From Clostridia bacterium (GTDB lineage: Bacteria; Bacillota; Clostridia; Christensenellales; Borkfalkiaceae), in assembly GCA_017463325.1 (NCBI GenBank), contig JAFTPK010000013.1:1-48126 (forward strand): 48,126 nt of DNA. The letters run 5' to 3'. The translations under genes and the position numbers were made by a program. The notes under the pieces are model-generated. The model ran no database searches and was not told where the DNA came from. It was given only the letters and a program-made list of their open reading frames with translations. This document shows positions 40,287-48,126 of the stretch, one piece after another; position 1 is the stretch's first letter; every line of letters begins with the position of its first letter.

Positions 40287-40778
40287 ATGGACAAGAAAAG
40301 CAAAGGTATGAAAGCAATAGGCACGGATGAAGAAAACAGAAAGTATCTTCTTCGCATTTTTTCTACTATGAAACGCATGGAGAACGTCTTGGCGTTCAAC
40401 AGTAGAAAAAAGGAATATAATACCACCGAGCTTCGTTTGATGAGCGAAATTGTCTTGGCAAACTGCGAAGGGAGAAGGGTAATTTCCACGCAGCTTGCGG
40501 CAAGCCTTGGCGTTAGCCGTTCTGCCGTTTCGCAAATCGTCAACAAATTAGAGGAAAAGGGCGCCGTTTGCCGTGTGGCAGACGCCGTGGATAAAAAAAT
40601 CGCGTACATAGAATTGACGGAAAATTCACGAGAGAAATTCGAGGAGGCGATTAAGGAAACCAGCGATTTCGTTGGCCGCGTTGTCGCGAATTTCGGCGGA
40701 AATAAAATGGAACGACTGCTCACGCTGATCGACGAATTTGAAACGGTGGTGCTTACAGTCAAAAAAACTACGAAATAA
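40287..40778 (+). CDS. MarR-family transcriptional regulator
   Basis: A 163-residue winged-helix protein. The helix-turn-helix is ISTQLAASLGVSRSAVSQIV, then NKLEEKGAVCRVADAVDKKI and IELTENSREKFEEA. GAGGAGGAG precedes the ATG. The gene is 22 bases from a large ABC transporter gene, so it likely controls that transporter in response to a small molecule. It is unlike the other MarR protein here in length and N-terminal helix. Confidence 0.9.
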   Translation: MDKKSKGMKAIGTDEENRKYLLRIFSTMKRMENVLAFNSRKKEYNTTELRLMSEIVLANCEGRRVISTQLAASLGVSRSAVSQIVNKLEEKGAVCRVADAVDKKIAYIELTENSREKFEEAIKETSDFVGRVVANFGGNKMERLLTLIDEFETVVLTVKKTTK

Positions 40779-40800
40779 GAAACAGTAGGGTAAAAAAATA

Positions 40801-43410
40801 ATGTTAATTTTAAAGAACATCAAAAAAGATTATACGACTGCCGGCGGAAAAGTGCCTGCGTTAAAAGGCGTTTCTCTGGAATTCCGCGCGAACGAATTTG
40901 TTTCTATCCTCGGTCCGTCAGGCTGTGGGAAAACGACGCTACTCAATATTATCGGCGGCTTGGACAGATATACGAGCGGGAATTTGATCGTGAACGGCGT
41001 TTCCACGAAAGAGTATACGGACGGCGACTGGGACGTGTACAGAAATCACCGTATCGGGTTTATCTTTCAATCGTATAATTTGATCCCGCACCAAACGGTG
41101 CTCGGCAACGTAGAGCTTGCGCTGACCATTAGCGGCGTTTCCAAGGCTGAACGCCGTAAACGGGCAGCAGACGCCTTAAAGCGCGTGGGGCTGGAAAAGG
41201 AGCTGAAAAAGCGCCCCAACCAACTTTCGGGCGGGCAAATGCAGCGTGTGGCGATCGCACGGGCGCTCGTCAATAATCCCGAAATTTTGCTCGCTGACGA
41301 GCCGACGGGCGCGTTGGATAGCGAAACGAGCGTGCAGATCATGGATCTTATTCGCGAGATCGCGGGAGAGCGGCTCGTGATCATGGTTACGCACAATCCC
41401 GAGCTTGCGGAGGAATATTCCTCCCGTATCGTTCGTTTGCAGGACGGACTTGTGCTTTCCGATTCCGACCCGTACGACAGCAAGGCGGAGCGGGCGGAGC
41501 TTTTGGAAAGGGTAAAGGAAAAGGGGATCAGCGAAAAACAAATCCGTGCTTGGAAACGGGCGAAGAACGAGGGGAACCGCGAAAAAGAAAAGGCAGCTAT
41601 GTCGTACAAAACGGCGCTTGGGCTGAGCGGTCGAAACCTGCTTGCCAAACGCAACCGTACCGTGGTGACGAGCATTGCGGGCAGTATCGGTATTATCGGC
41701 GTTTCCCTCGTGTTGGCGCTTTCTGGGGGTTTTAACACCTATATCGCAAACACGGAAAAGGATATGCTTTCCGCCTATCCCGTTTCGGTGACGGAAACGA
41801 CGCTCAATTATGCGTCCATCATTTCCACTATGGAGAGCGGGAATGCGAAGATCGAGCTGGATCAGTTAAACGATCGGGTGTACGTCAATTCCTTCCTCAC
41901 CCGTCTTGCGGGCGGCATGATGAGCACGAATACGATCACACAGGAATATATCGACTATATTGATCAAATCGACGAGGAAAACTACTACGATTTGCAATAT
42001 TTATACGGCGGCAATATCGGGAAAAACCTGTTCAAGAACGTTACGTTCACAAGGACGCAAGAGAACCCTGCGGGGGGCGATCCGATCACGCTTGAATATA
42101 ACTACGATATGTCGCTTACCACCTTGCTTTCCATGTATCAAGGTCAGCTTGAAACGGAGGAGGGGGCGCAGCAGTACGGCGATTTCGCCGCTATGTTCGG
42201 CTCGGTGGAGAGCGTCACGTACGAGCTGCCCGACAATCGGGACTATATCCTTTCGCAGTACGACGTGGTTTCGGGGGAATATCCCGACGCTACTTCTACG
42301 GACGAGCTTGTCCTTGTCGTCAATAACGACGGCAGTATGACCGACCTCGTGCTTGCGCAACTTGGACTTTTGAGCCTTGAAGAGGTGGTGGCGCTCTTCG
42401 ACCAAGGCTCGGCGGGCGACGACTCGACAAAATTCATTTCGTATGAAGAGCTTCGCTCTAACACCTACACCTATTACCCCAACAATAGCGTTTATACGTG
42501 GGGGAACGTACCGGGAATCGACGAAAACGGTATGCCCGTCTTTCAGCAAGGGTGGGTGGAAAACGGATTTGCCAACGAGCTGATCCCGACGCTTGACAAG
42601 TCGACGGGCACGCAACTGAAAATCGCTTGCATTTTGCGCGCCAAGGAGGATACGACGTACGGCTCGCTTTCTTCGGGGCTTGCCTACACGAGGGGCTTTG
42701 CGGAAAAATATCACGCCGACTGCCGCACGTCTGCCGTAGCGGAGGCGGGTACTCCGCAAAAGATCTTCCGTTTGGATCTGATCGAGCAGGAATATAAATC
42801 CGAACAGCGCACCTTGCGCGATTTGGGCGCGGAGGCTCTTCCCAACGCCATCAAGATCTTCGTCAAGGATTTCGACAGTAAGGACGTTGTCACCGCCCAT
42901 CTGGATCGGTGGAACGACGAGATCAAGAAGGACGACGAGGGGGCGCAAATTCAGTACACGGATACGGTGGCGATTTTAATGACCCTCGTACGCTCCATGC
43001 TCGACGCGGTGACGTACGTGCTGGTAGCGTTCACCGCAATTTCCCTCGTAGTTTCCTCGGTCATGATCGGGGTTATCACCTACGTTTCGGTGGTAGAGCG
43101 GACGAAAGAGATCGGCGTACTACGCTCGCTTGGGGCAAGGAAAAAGGATATTCGGCGGCTGTTCAACGCGGAAACTTTCTTAATCGGGCTGCTTTCGGGG
43201 CTAATCGGCGTAGGATTTACCTACCTCGTATCTATTCCGATTAACTTCCTACTCGGCAGTTTAACGGGCATTTACACGCTTGCGGCGTTGCCTGTGCACG
43301 AAGGGGTGATCATGATTTGCGTCAGCGTCGTGCTTACGCTGATCAGCGGCCTCGTACCCGCGCAAGCGGCGGCGAAAAAGGACCCCGTCATTGCGCTCCG
43401 CACCGAATAA
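40801..43410 (+). CDS. MacB-like ABC transporter, fused ATPase and permease
   Basis: An 869-residue fusion. The ATPase (residues about 1-225) has Walker A GPSGCGKTT near 38-46, the signature LSGGQMQRVAIARAL near 141, and Walker B ILLADEPTGALDS near 161. A charged linker leads to a first membrane helix (about 282-303) and a large extracellular domain to ~720. Three more helices with FtsX features follow (VVERTKEIGVLRSLGARKKD). The four-helix MacB plan usually moves substrates by mechanotransmission rather than through a channel; drugs, peptides or lipoproteins are typical. The upstream MarR gene suggests an efflux or defence role. The ribosome site is weak. Confidence 0.9.
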   Translation: MLILKNIKKDYTTAGGKVPALKGVSLEFRANEFVSILGPSGCGKTTLLNIIGGLDRYTSGNLIVNGVSTKEYTDGDWDVYRNHRIGFIFQSYNLIPHQTVLGNVELALTISGVSKAERRKRAADALKRVGLEKELKKRPNQLSGGQMQRVAIARALVNNPEILLADEPTGALDSETSVQIMDLIREIAGERLVIMVTHNPELAEEYSSRIVRLQDGLVLSDSDPYDSKAERAELLERVKEKGISEKQIRAWKRAKNEGNREKEKAAMSYKTALGLSGRNLLAKRNRTVVTSIAGSIGIIGVSLVLALSGGFNTYIANTEKDMLSAYPVSVTETTLNYASIISTMESGNAKIELDQLNDRVYVNSFLTRLAGGMMSTNTITQEYIDYIDQIDEENYYDLQYLYGGNIGKNLFKNVTFTRTQENPAGGDPITLEYNYDMSLTTLLSMYQGQLETEEGAQQYGDFAAMFGSVESVTYELPDNRDYILSQYDVVSGEYPDATSTDELVLVVNNDGSMTDLVLAQLGLLSLEEVVALFDQGSAGDDSTKFISYEELRSNTYTYYPNNSVYTWGNVPGIDENGMPVFQQGWVENGFANELIPTLDKSTGTQLKIACILRAKEDTTYGSLSSGLAYTRGFAEKYHADCRTSAVAEAGTPQKIFRLDLIEQEYKSEQRTLRDLGAEALPNAIKIFVKDFDSKDVVTAHLDRWNDEIKKDDEGAQIQYTDTVAILMTLVRSMLDAVTYVLVAFTAISLVVSSVMIGVITYVSVVERTKEIGVLRSLGARKKDIRRLFNAETFLIGLLSGLIGVGFTYLVSIPINFLLGSLTGIYTLAALPVHEGVIMICVSVVLTLISGLVPAQAAAKKDPVIALRTE

Positions 43411-43420
43411 TAAATTACGA

Positions 43421-43453
43421 AAAAAAAGGGCTTTCGAGAGGAAAGCCTTTTTT
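43421..43453 (+). terminator. Terminator of the marR-ABC operon
   Basis: Eight A (one overlapping base pair on), a 7-bp stem (43429-43435 with 43441-43447), a 5-nt loop and six T. Confidence 0.82.
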
Positions 43454-43503
43454 GTTTGCATAAAAAAATTTTATCCGCGCACAATGATAGCAGGAGGGAA
43501 AGT

Positions 43504-43731
43504 ATGAGAGTCATAAACATTATCGCTTATATTCTCGTGATCGTTGGCGCCGTGAACTGGGGCTTATTCGGGATTTTTAATTTCAATCTCGTTTCGTCCA
43601 TTTTCTCGGGCGCTCGCGCGGCAGGTTCGATCATCACGTACAGTATTATCGCGCTTGCGGCAATCTGGCTGATCGTCTCCCCGATGATCACCAACGGCGT
43701 GCTTTGGCTTCGCGGTCATAGAGCGGACTGA
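43504..43731 (+). CDS. DUF378 small membrane protein
   Basis: A 75-residue protein with two membrane helices (about 4-24 and 42-62). INIIAYILVIVGAVNWGLFG followed by FNFNLVSSIF is the DUF378 pattern. Its role is unknown. ATG 43504 follows AGGAGGG. A longer frame from 43456 lies upstream of that site and is unlikely. It is alone, between two terminators. Confidence 0.85.
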   Translation: MRVINIIAYILVIVGAVNWGLFGIFNFNLVSSIFSGARAAGSIITYSIIALAAIWLIVSPMITNGVLWLRGHRAD

Positions 43732-43738
43732 GGTATGC

Positions 43739-43778
43739 AAAAAAAAACGGGTCTTTCGGTAACGGAGGACCTGTTTTT
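43739..43778 (+). terminator. Terminator after the DUF378 gene
   Basis: An A run, a 7-bp stem with one G-U (43746-43752 with 43767-43773) and six T. Confidence 0.72.
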
Positions 43779-43827
43779 TGTTTGGAAAGGAACACCGTTT
43801 TTTTACAAAAAAATTTTTTTCAAAGTA

Positions 43828-43856
43828 TTGCATTTTTAAGAAAAATATAGTATAAT
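43828..43856 (+). promoter_or_regulatory. Promoter of lemA-DUF2207
   Basis: TTGCAT (43828-43833), 17 nt and perfect TATAAT (43851-43856). The leader is about 40 nt and ends in AAAGGAG. Confidence 0.82.
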
Positions 43857-43901
43857 GATTTCGTAAGGGGAAAGAATTCCCTTAAAAAAGGAGAAAAGAC
43901 C

Positions 43902-44507
43902 ATGTACAATAATTTGTTGATCTCTACGGGCGCGATCGTCGGCATAGTGATTGCCGTCCTCGCTGTGATCCTCGTGATCGCTGTCGTGGCTTGGTATATC
44001 AGTACCCGCAACGCGTTCGTCGTACTCAAAAACAAAGTGGAAGAGGCGTGGGCGACGATCGACGTTTTCTTGAAGAAACGCTTTGACTTGATCCCCAACC
44101 TTGTGGAAACGGTAAAGGGCTATGCTAAGCACGAGAGCGAAACGCTTGAAAAGGTAGTTGCGGCGCGCAATATCGCGGCGGGCGCGAAAACGGCGGAGGA
44201 AAAAATGGCGGCGGCAGGGCAACTTACAGGCTCTCTTCGCACCTTCTTTAACGCCGTTTCGGAAAACTATCCCGACTTAAAAGCGGACGCGAATTTCCGC
44301 GATTTGCAAAATCAGCTGAAAGGGATTGAGGAGGATCTCGAAGCCTCCCGCCGTTATTATAACGGCCAAGTAAAGGCGTTTAACACCAAATTAGAAGTAT
44401 TCCCCTCCAACCTCGTGGCAAACGGCATGGGCGAGGAGTACAAGAAACGCCCGTATTTCGAGCTGGACAGCGAGGAAGAACGCAAAAACGTAAAGGTTCA
44501 ATTTTAA
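43902..44507 (+). CDS. LemA-family protein
   Basis: A 201-residue protein with one N-terminal membrane helix (residues about 9-32) and a long helical domain. RNAFVVLKNKVEEAWATIDV, LKKRFDLIPNLVETVKGYA and EDLEASRRYYNGQVKAFNTK are the LemA hallmarks, and FPSNLVA closes the domain. LemA function is poorly known. Its gene is regularly beside DUF2207 genes, as here, which suggests that the two proteins act together at the membrane. Confidence 0.93.
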   Translation: MYNNLLISTGAIVGIVIAVLAVILVIAVVAWYISTRNAFVVLKNKVEEAWATIDVFLKKRFDLIPNLVETVKGYAKHESETLEKVVAARNIAAGAKTAEEKMAAAGQLTGSLRTFFNAVSENYPDLKADANFRDLQNQLKGIEEDLEASRRYYNGQVKAFNTKLEVFPSNLVANGMGEEYKKRPYFELDSEEERKNVKVQF

Positions 44508-46415
44508 ATGAAAAGCAAGAGAAGAAATTTGAAAAGAGGGTGGGCGGCGGTTGCTGTCGCCCTCTTTGCCCTTATCAGCCTCTGTTTTCCCTGCTTCTTG
44601 AAAACGGAGCGGGCAAGCGCGTCGTCGGGCGCTCCGTGCGAGGTGCTCTATTACAATGTGGACGCCGTCGTGAATAGGGATAGGACGGTTTTCTTTGAAG
44701 AGGAAATCAGCTTTACCATGAACGTGACGAAAAATTCTTTTTACCGCTCCTTGCCTAAGGAGGGCGATAGGTTTTTTTCGATTACGGCGGAAAGCCCCGG
44801 AAACGAGGAGTTTTCGTTTAGCGTGGACGACAATCCCGAAGTGGACGGATTTTTGGATATTAACTGCTACGGCGGCTTGACGGCGGGCAAAACGCTCGTG
44901 TACAGGTTTACTTATACCATGCAGGTGGCGGGAGAAAAGGGCGACGGTATGATCGTCGATTTTATCGGTGCGGGGTGGCCGTTTGCGCTGAATAACGTCA
45001 CCGTCAACGTGACGTTCCCGTCGGCGGTGGAGGCGTATACGGTGTATAGCGGGAGCTTTGGCGTAGCTGAAAACCGTTACGTGCAGGCGACGCTTTTAGA
45101 CGGCGGCAAGCAAATGACGCTGACGGCGGAAACTTTGCCTTTGCTTTCTAGCCCGTACGGGGAGTGGGTCGCGGCGGCGATTACCGTCGATTTCACTTTG
45201 CCGAAAGGAACGCTTGCCCCTTATTTGAGCACCCGTATTTTTACGCCCACCCTTTGGGTGTCCCTTGTTTTCGGGGTACTGTTCTTGGCGGCAGGGGGCG
45301 CGCTGCTGTTTTGGCAACGCAAAAAGCCTATCGTCACGCCCATCGTCAATTTTCGCCCGCCCAAGGGCATGGATCCTTTGCGTATGGGCAAATTTATCGA
45401 CGGGGCGGTGGACAGCGAGGACGTTACCTCTATGATCTATTATTTCGCCTCCAAGGGCTGGCTCACGATCAGTATGAACGGTAAGGAGCCTGTTCTGCAT
45501 AGGCGGGCGTTCGATTTGCCGAGCGGTACGCCAACCTACCAACGCACTCTGTTTAACGGTCTGTTTTTAACAGGCGAGCGTGTAGAGCTGAGCGATTTGA
45601 AAGAAAAATACTATAAATCGGTGGAAACGGCGCAAAGTCAGCTGAGCGTCAAGGATATTCCGCGCTATCAGTCGAAGTCGGTTTTATGCACCGTACTGAT
45701 TGCCGTGTGTGCGGCGTTGCCGTGTTTGCTCGTACCGTTTTTGACGAGCCTTATTTACGTCGGCGGCGGGTACGGCTATTTGACGGGCGTTGCCATGGCG
45801 TTGCCGATCGCCCTCGTTTGCGTGTTCGGGGTTATCAAGGATCGGAGAAAGCATAAAGGCGGGAAAGGCGTAACGATATGCTTGAATATTTTCAGTTTTC
45901 TCGTCATGGTAGTCGGGGCGATCGTGTATCTGTTTGCAATCGGTACGCACGTGATGACGGAGGTGGAAAAGCTTTTCGTGCTCGTAGTTGCTTACGTGCT
46001 TGTGTGGCTTTCGCCTAAGGCGCTTACCGACACGGAAAATTATAATGCTACGCTTGGCGAAGTGCTTGGGTTTAAAGAGTTTATTACCGTCACGGAAAAG
46101 GACCGGATCGAGTTTCTCTTGAAAGACAATCCCGAGCTTTTCTACGAGCTTTTGCCGTACGCGCAGGTTTTGGGCGTAACGGACGCGTGGGAGGAGAAAT
46201 TTAAGGACGTTCTGCTTACGCCGCCAAGCTGGTATATCGGCGGGGGCAGCGTGTACGATTACTGGTTGTTTAGCCGCTGTATGCGTCACGCCTCCTTTAC
46301 TATGATGATGCGCCCGCAAGAGAGCGGCAGCCGTGTAGGAAGAAGCGGCGGCGGGGGCAGTTTCGGCGGTTTTTCGGGCGGCGGCCACGGCGGCGGAGGC
46401 GGCGGGTTTAGGTAA
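44508..46415 (+). CDS. DUF2207 membrane protein
   Basis: A 635-residue protein with a signal peptide (cleavage likely after ASA, near residue 39). An extracellular beta-rich DUF2207 domain follows (residues about 45-235), then a membrane helix near 250-270, a cytoplasmic part, and three or four more helices between about 390 and 505. The end is a Gly-rich tail (GGGGSFGGFSGGGHGGGGGG), characteristic of these proteins. The ATG directly follows the lemA stop with no spacer, so translation is probably coupled. Function is unknown; partnership with LemA is family knowledge. Confidence 0.9.
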   Translation: MKSKRRNLKRGWAAVAVALFALISLCFPCFLKTERASASSGAPCEVLYYNVDAVVNRDRTVFFEEEISFTMNVTKNSFYRSLPKEGDRFFSITAESPGNEEFSFSVDDNPEVDGFLDINCYGGLTAGKTLVYRFTYTMQVAGEKGDGMIVDFIGAGWPFALNNVTVNVTFPSAVEAYTVYSGSFGVAENRYVQATLLDGGKQMTLTAETLPLLSSPYGEWVAAAITVDFTLPKGTLAPYLSTRIFTPTLWVSLVFGVLFLAAGGALLFWQRKKPIVTPIVNFRPPKGMDPLRMGKFIDGAVDSEDVTSMIYYFASKGWLTISMNGKEPVLHRRAFDLPSGTPTYQRTLFNGLFLTGERVELSDLKEKYYKSVETAQSQLSVKDIPRYQSKSVLCTVLIAVCAALPCLLVPFLTSLIYVGGGYGYLTGVAMALPIALVCVFGVIKDRRKHKGGKGVTICLNIFSFLVMVVGAIVYLFAIGTHVMTEVEKLFVLVVAYVLVWLSPKALTDTENYNATLGEVLGFKEFITVTEKDRIEFLLKDNPELFYELLPYAQVLGVTDAWEEKFKDVLLTPPSWYIGGGSVYDYWLFSRCMRHASFTMMMRPQESGSRVGRSGGGGSFGGFSGGGHGGGGGGFR

Positions 46416-46454
46416 CCCTCGTGAATTGAAATTTTTAATTTCTTGAATATCCTA

Positions 46455-46497
46455 AAAAATAAGCGGTCTTGCCGAAATGGCAAGACCGCTTGGTGTT
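46455..46497. terminator. Bidirectional terminator between DUF2207 and YegP-domain genes
   Basis: A perfect 13-bp stem (46461-46473 with 46479-46491) has a 5-nt loop. AAAAAAT on the left gives a U tract for the minus-strand gene. The plus-side tail is weaker. Confidence 0.82.
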
Positions 46498-46507
46498 TTA
46501 TTTTCGG

Positions 46508-47797
46508 TTAATCTGTCAAGTCCGACGCCGCGAGGACGGGGGAGGATTTGGCGAAACGCTTTACCGATTCGACGGCGTTTTCGCAACGGGTCTTGGTTTT
46601 GTAATGCTCGCCAAGGCACAGGAGCTGACCGTTTCCGCTCAAAAGCTTAAAAATGTAATCGCCGCGCTTAGTGAGGGAGATACGGAAATTATCCTTTTCG
46701 ATATTCGTTTTATGGGTCGAAATGCCGTTTACCGCGCCCACGTAGGTCGTGTATTCCTCGCTGGAAAGGAGCTTTTCGCCGTTAGAGGCAAACAGCTCGA
46801 AATAATACACGCTGTTGCCGTCGGCGTCCGATTTCGAGGAAACGATCCATTTCCCTACGATACTGTCGTCGTAAACGGGTTCTTCCTCCTCTTCCTCCTC
46901 GTCGGGGATCGCGACATGCAATTCTTCCATTCTATCTTGTAAAACGGCGGTCTTGGCAAAACGCTTCGTGGATTCCACGGCGCTTTCCGCGCCTTGCAGG
47001 GTCGGGTAGTTTGCGCCCGTGCAAAGGAGGGTATTCTTACCGCTCAAAAGCTTGAATATGTAGTCGCCTTTCTTGGATAAAGTGATTTTGAAATTGCCTT
47101 TTTCAATATTTGCCTTGTGCGTTTCAATGCCGCCAAGCGCACCGCTGTAACTGGTGTATTCTTCGCTGGAAAGCAACAGCTCGCCGTTAGAGGCGTGCAG
47201 CTCGAAGAAGAACGCCTCTTCTTTGGCGGTGCCGTTTTTATCCTCGATCATCAAATCGTAGATAACCCATTTTCCCTTATAGCGGTTGGAGGGCTTTTTC
47301 GCGGTGGGCTTTGCCTCCGCTTTTTTCTCTGCTTTTTCGTTGGAAGTAGGGGCGGCTTCCGCCTTTTTCCCCGTGAGCTTTTTCGCCGCTGCCTCGGAAA
47401 TCGTTTTCTTTTCCGCGGGCTTTACCGCCGTTTTTTCCACGGGCTTTTGCGTGGGCTTTTCTTCCGTCTTTTCCACCTTTTCCACGGGGGCAGGGGCGGT
47501 TTTTTCTGGGGTGGGTTGCTCTTTAACAGGCTCGGGTTTCACCTCTTCCTTGATAGGCGCAGGCTGTATTGCCTCCTTGACGGGGTCGGGTTTGGTCGGT
47601 TGAGGCTTTACCACCTCCGTTTTCACCGTTTCCACAGGCTTTGCCGCAGCGAGCTTTTTCGCCTTTTTGCGCTTGCTTGCCTTTGCGATCAAGCAGACGA
47701 TCACGATCAGCGCGAGGAGCACGCACGCTGCGATAACGCCGACGAGAATAGGGTTGGCTTTGGCGTAAGCGATCGCGTTTTGAATAAATTCTTTCAT
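46508..47797 (-). CDS. Membrane-anchored protein with two YegP (DUF1508) domains
   Basis: A 429-residue protein. A membrane helix lies at about residues 17-36 with Lys/Arg residues after it, which puts the rest in the cytoplasm by the positive-inside rule. About 140 residues of Pro/Lys/Glu/Val-rich linker follow. Two YegP-type domains come next, each with F-E-L-x-A-S-N-G-E, LSSEEYT, a G-I-x-T-H-K-x-N-I-E-K motif and GDYIFKLLSG. An acidic run DEEEEEEEP separates them. YegP domains are small alpha-beta folds of unknown role. I chose ATG 47797 with AAGGAG upstream; the longer frame starts within the promoter. Confidence 0.85.
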   Translation of the reverse strand: MKEFIQNAIAYAKANPILVGVIAACVLLALIVIVCLIAKASKRKKAKKLAAAKPVETVKTEVVKPQPTKPDPVKEAIQPAPIKEEVKPEPVKEQPTPEKTAPAPVEKVEKTEEKPTQKPVEKTAVKPAEKKTISEAAAKKLTGKKAEAAPTSNEKAEKKAEAKPTAKKPSNRYKGKWVIYDLMIEDKNGTAKEEAFFFELHASNGELLLSSEEYTSYSGALGGIETHKANIEKGNFKITLSKKGDYIFKLLSGKNTLLCTGANYPTLQGAESAVESTKRFAKTAVLQDRMEELHVAIPDEEEEEEEPVYDDSIVGKWIVSSKSDADGNSVYYFELFASNGEKLLSSEEYTTYVGAVNGISTHKTNIEKDNFRISLTKRGDYIFKLLSGNGQLLCLGEHYKTKTRCENAVESVKRFAKSSPVLAASDLTD

Positions 47798-47840
47798 GCT
47801 TTTTCTCCTTTTAAGAGGATATTTTTTTGTTTCTATTATT

Positions 47841-47869
47841 ATTGTAATATAAAAAAAGGAAAAAGTCAA
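47841..47869 (-). promoter_or_regulatory. Promoter of the YegP-domain gene
   Basis: Reading leftward, TTGACT (47864-47869), 17 nt and TACAAT (47841-47846). Confidence 0.78.
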
Positions 47870-47909
47870 CCTCAAAGGAAAAAAAATTCAAGGACTTTTT
47901 TCAAAAAAA

Positions 47910-47938
47910 TTGACTTTTTTCCGTAGATAAGCTACAAT
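47910..47938 (+). promoter_or_regulatory. Promoter of the BaiN-type flavoprotein gene
   Basis: TTGACT (47910-47915), 17 nt and TACAAT (47933-47938). Only six bases separate the -10 from the ATG, so the transcript would start at or next to the start codon. Confidence 0.75.
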
Positions 47939-47944
47939 AAGAAT

Positions 47945-48126
47945 ATGGAAAAATTTTCAACGATCGTAATCGGCGGCGGCGCGGCGGGGCTTTTCTTTTG
48001 CGCGACCGCTCAAACGAACAACAAAATCCTCCTCTTGGAGCGGAACGACCGCTTGGGGAAAAAGCTTTCCGCGACGGGCAACGGACAGGGCAATTTGACG
48101 AATACCGCCCTTGCCGCGACCCCCTA
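47945..48126 (+). CDS. BaiN/HI0933-like FAD-binding flavoprotein, N-terminal part
   Basis: Only the first ~60 residues are in the window. TIVIGGGAAGLFFCATA is the FAD dinucleotide-binding loop, LLLERNDRLGKKLSATGNG follows with the acidic residue that binds the ribose, and GNLTNT matches the GRCNLTN segment of the HI0933/BaiN family. Here R-C is replaced by Q-G. Members are FAD-dependent oxidoreductases, mostly of unknown substrate. No ribosome site precedes the ATG, and the promoter position implies a leaderless message. Confidence 0.85.
   Translation, partial: MEKFSTIVIGGGAAGLFFCATAQTNNKILLLERNDRLGKKLSATGNGQGNLTNTALAATP

Noticed and set aside
1..48126. CRISPR array or prophage
   Set aside because: No regularly spaced short repeats, cas genes or phage structural genes were found. 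The SprT-like fragment is the only mobile-element hint.

Overview
The window looks like the chromosome of a low-to-mid-GC, Gram-positive anaerobic gut clostridium. Supporting signs are AddAB recombination nuclease genes, the tilS-hpt gene order, strong AGGAGG-type ribosome sites, sigma-A promoters with 17-nt spacers, LemA/DUF2207 and DegV genes, and many glycan enzymes. The secreted-protein domain style and the density of DUF4838 and rhamnosidase-like genes resemble Christensenellales (Borkfalkiaceae-like) genomes. That lineage guess is from memory of family content, not a computed placement.

Layout. 1-9.9 kb: housekeeping block, with tilS (partial), hpt, a lipoprotein gene reading the other way, addB-addA, and a small membrane protein. 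9.9-28.4 kb: accessory glycan-catabolic region. It has an AraC-type regulator gene reading outward, a scarred stretch with broken genes and a duplicated 250-bp promoter/leader module, then GH88, heparinase II/III-like, GH106-like, GH4 and GH78 genes, a large secreted protein whose frame breaks at a run of seven T, and DUF4838 proteins. 28.4-31.3 kb: YeiH-type transporter, a candidate structured RNA, tRNA-Gln and aspartate kinase. 31.4-37.3 kb: second glycan cluster (GH78-like, esterase, a decayed gene, GH106-like). 37.4-48.1 kb: MarR-DegV, M18 aminopeptidase, MarR-ABC transporter, DUF378, LemA-DUF2207, a membrane-anchored YegP-domain protein and the start of a BaiN-type flavoprotein.

How the genes may work together: the glycan enzymes have almost no signal peptides, so rhamnose- and uronate-containing oligosaccharides are probably taken up by a transporter outside this window and cut in the cytoplasm. 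The heparinase-like lyase and GH88 would release unsaturated uronate. The KduI and KduD genes that should process it survive only as one N-terminal/C-terminal chimera, so this locus cannot finish that route alone.

The most interesting part is 10.8-16 kb. Two nearly identical copies of a promoter, multi-hairpin leader and small-gene start sit at gene-truncation scars, and each now stands in front of a block of glycan genes. Other points are a canonical T_TTT_TTT slip site joining two halves of a secreted DUF4838 protein, a candidate orphan structured RNA with its own promoter and terminator, and a 43-residue peptide gene. No CRISPR array, transposase or rRNA was seen. Apart from the repeat modules, no gene-free stretch exceeds about 300 bases.
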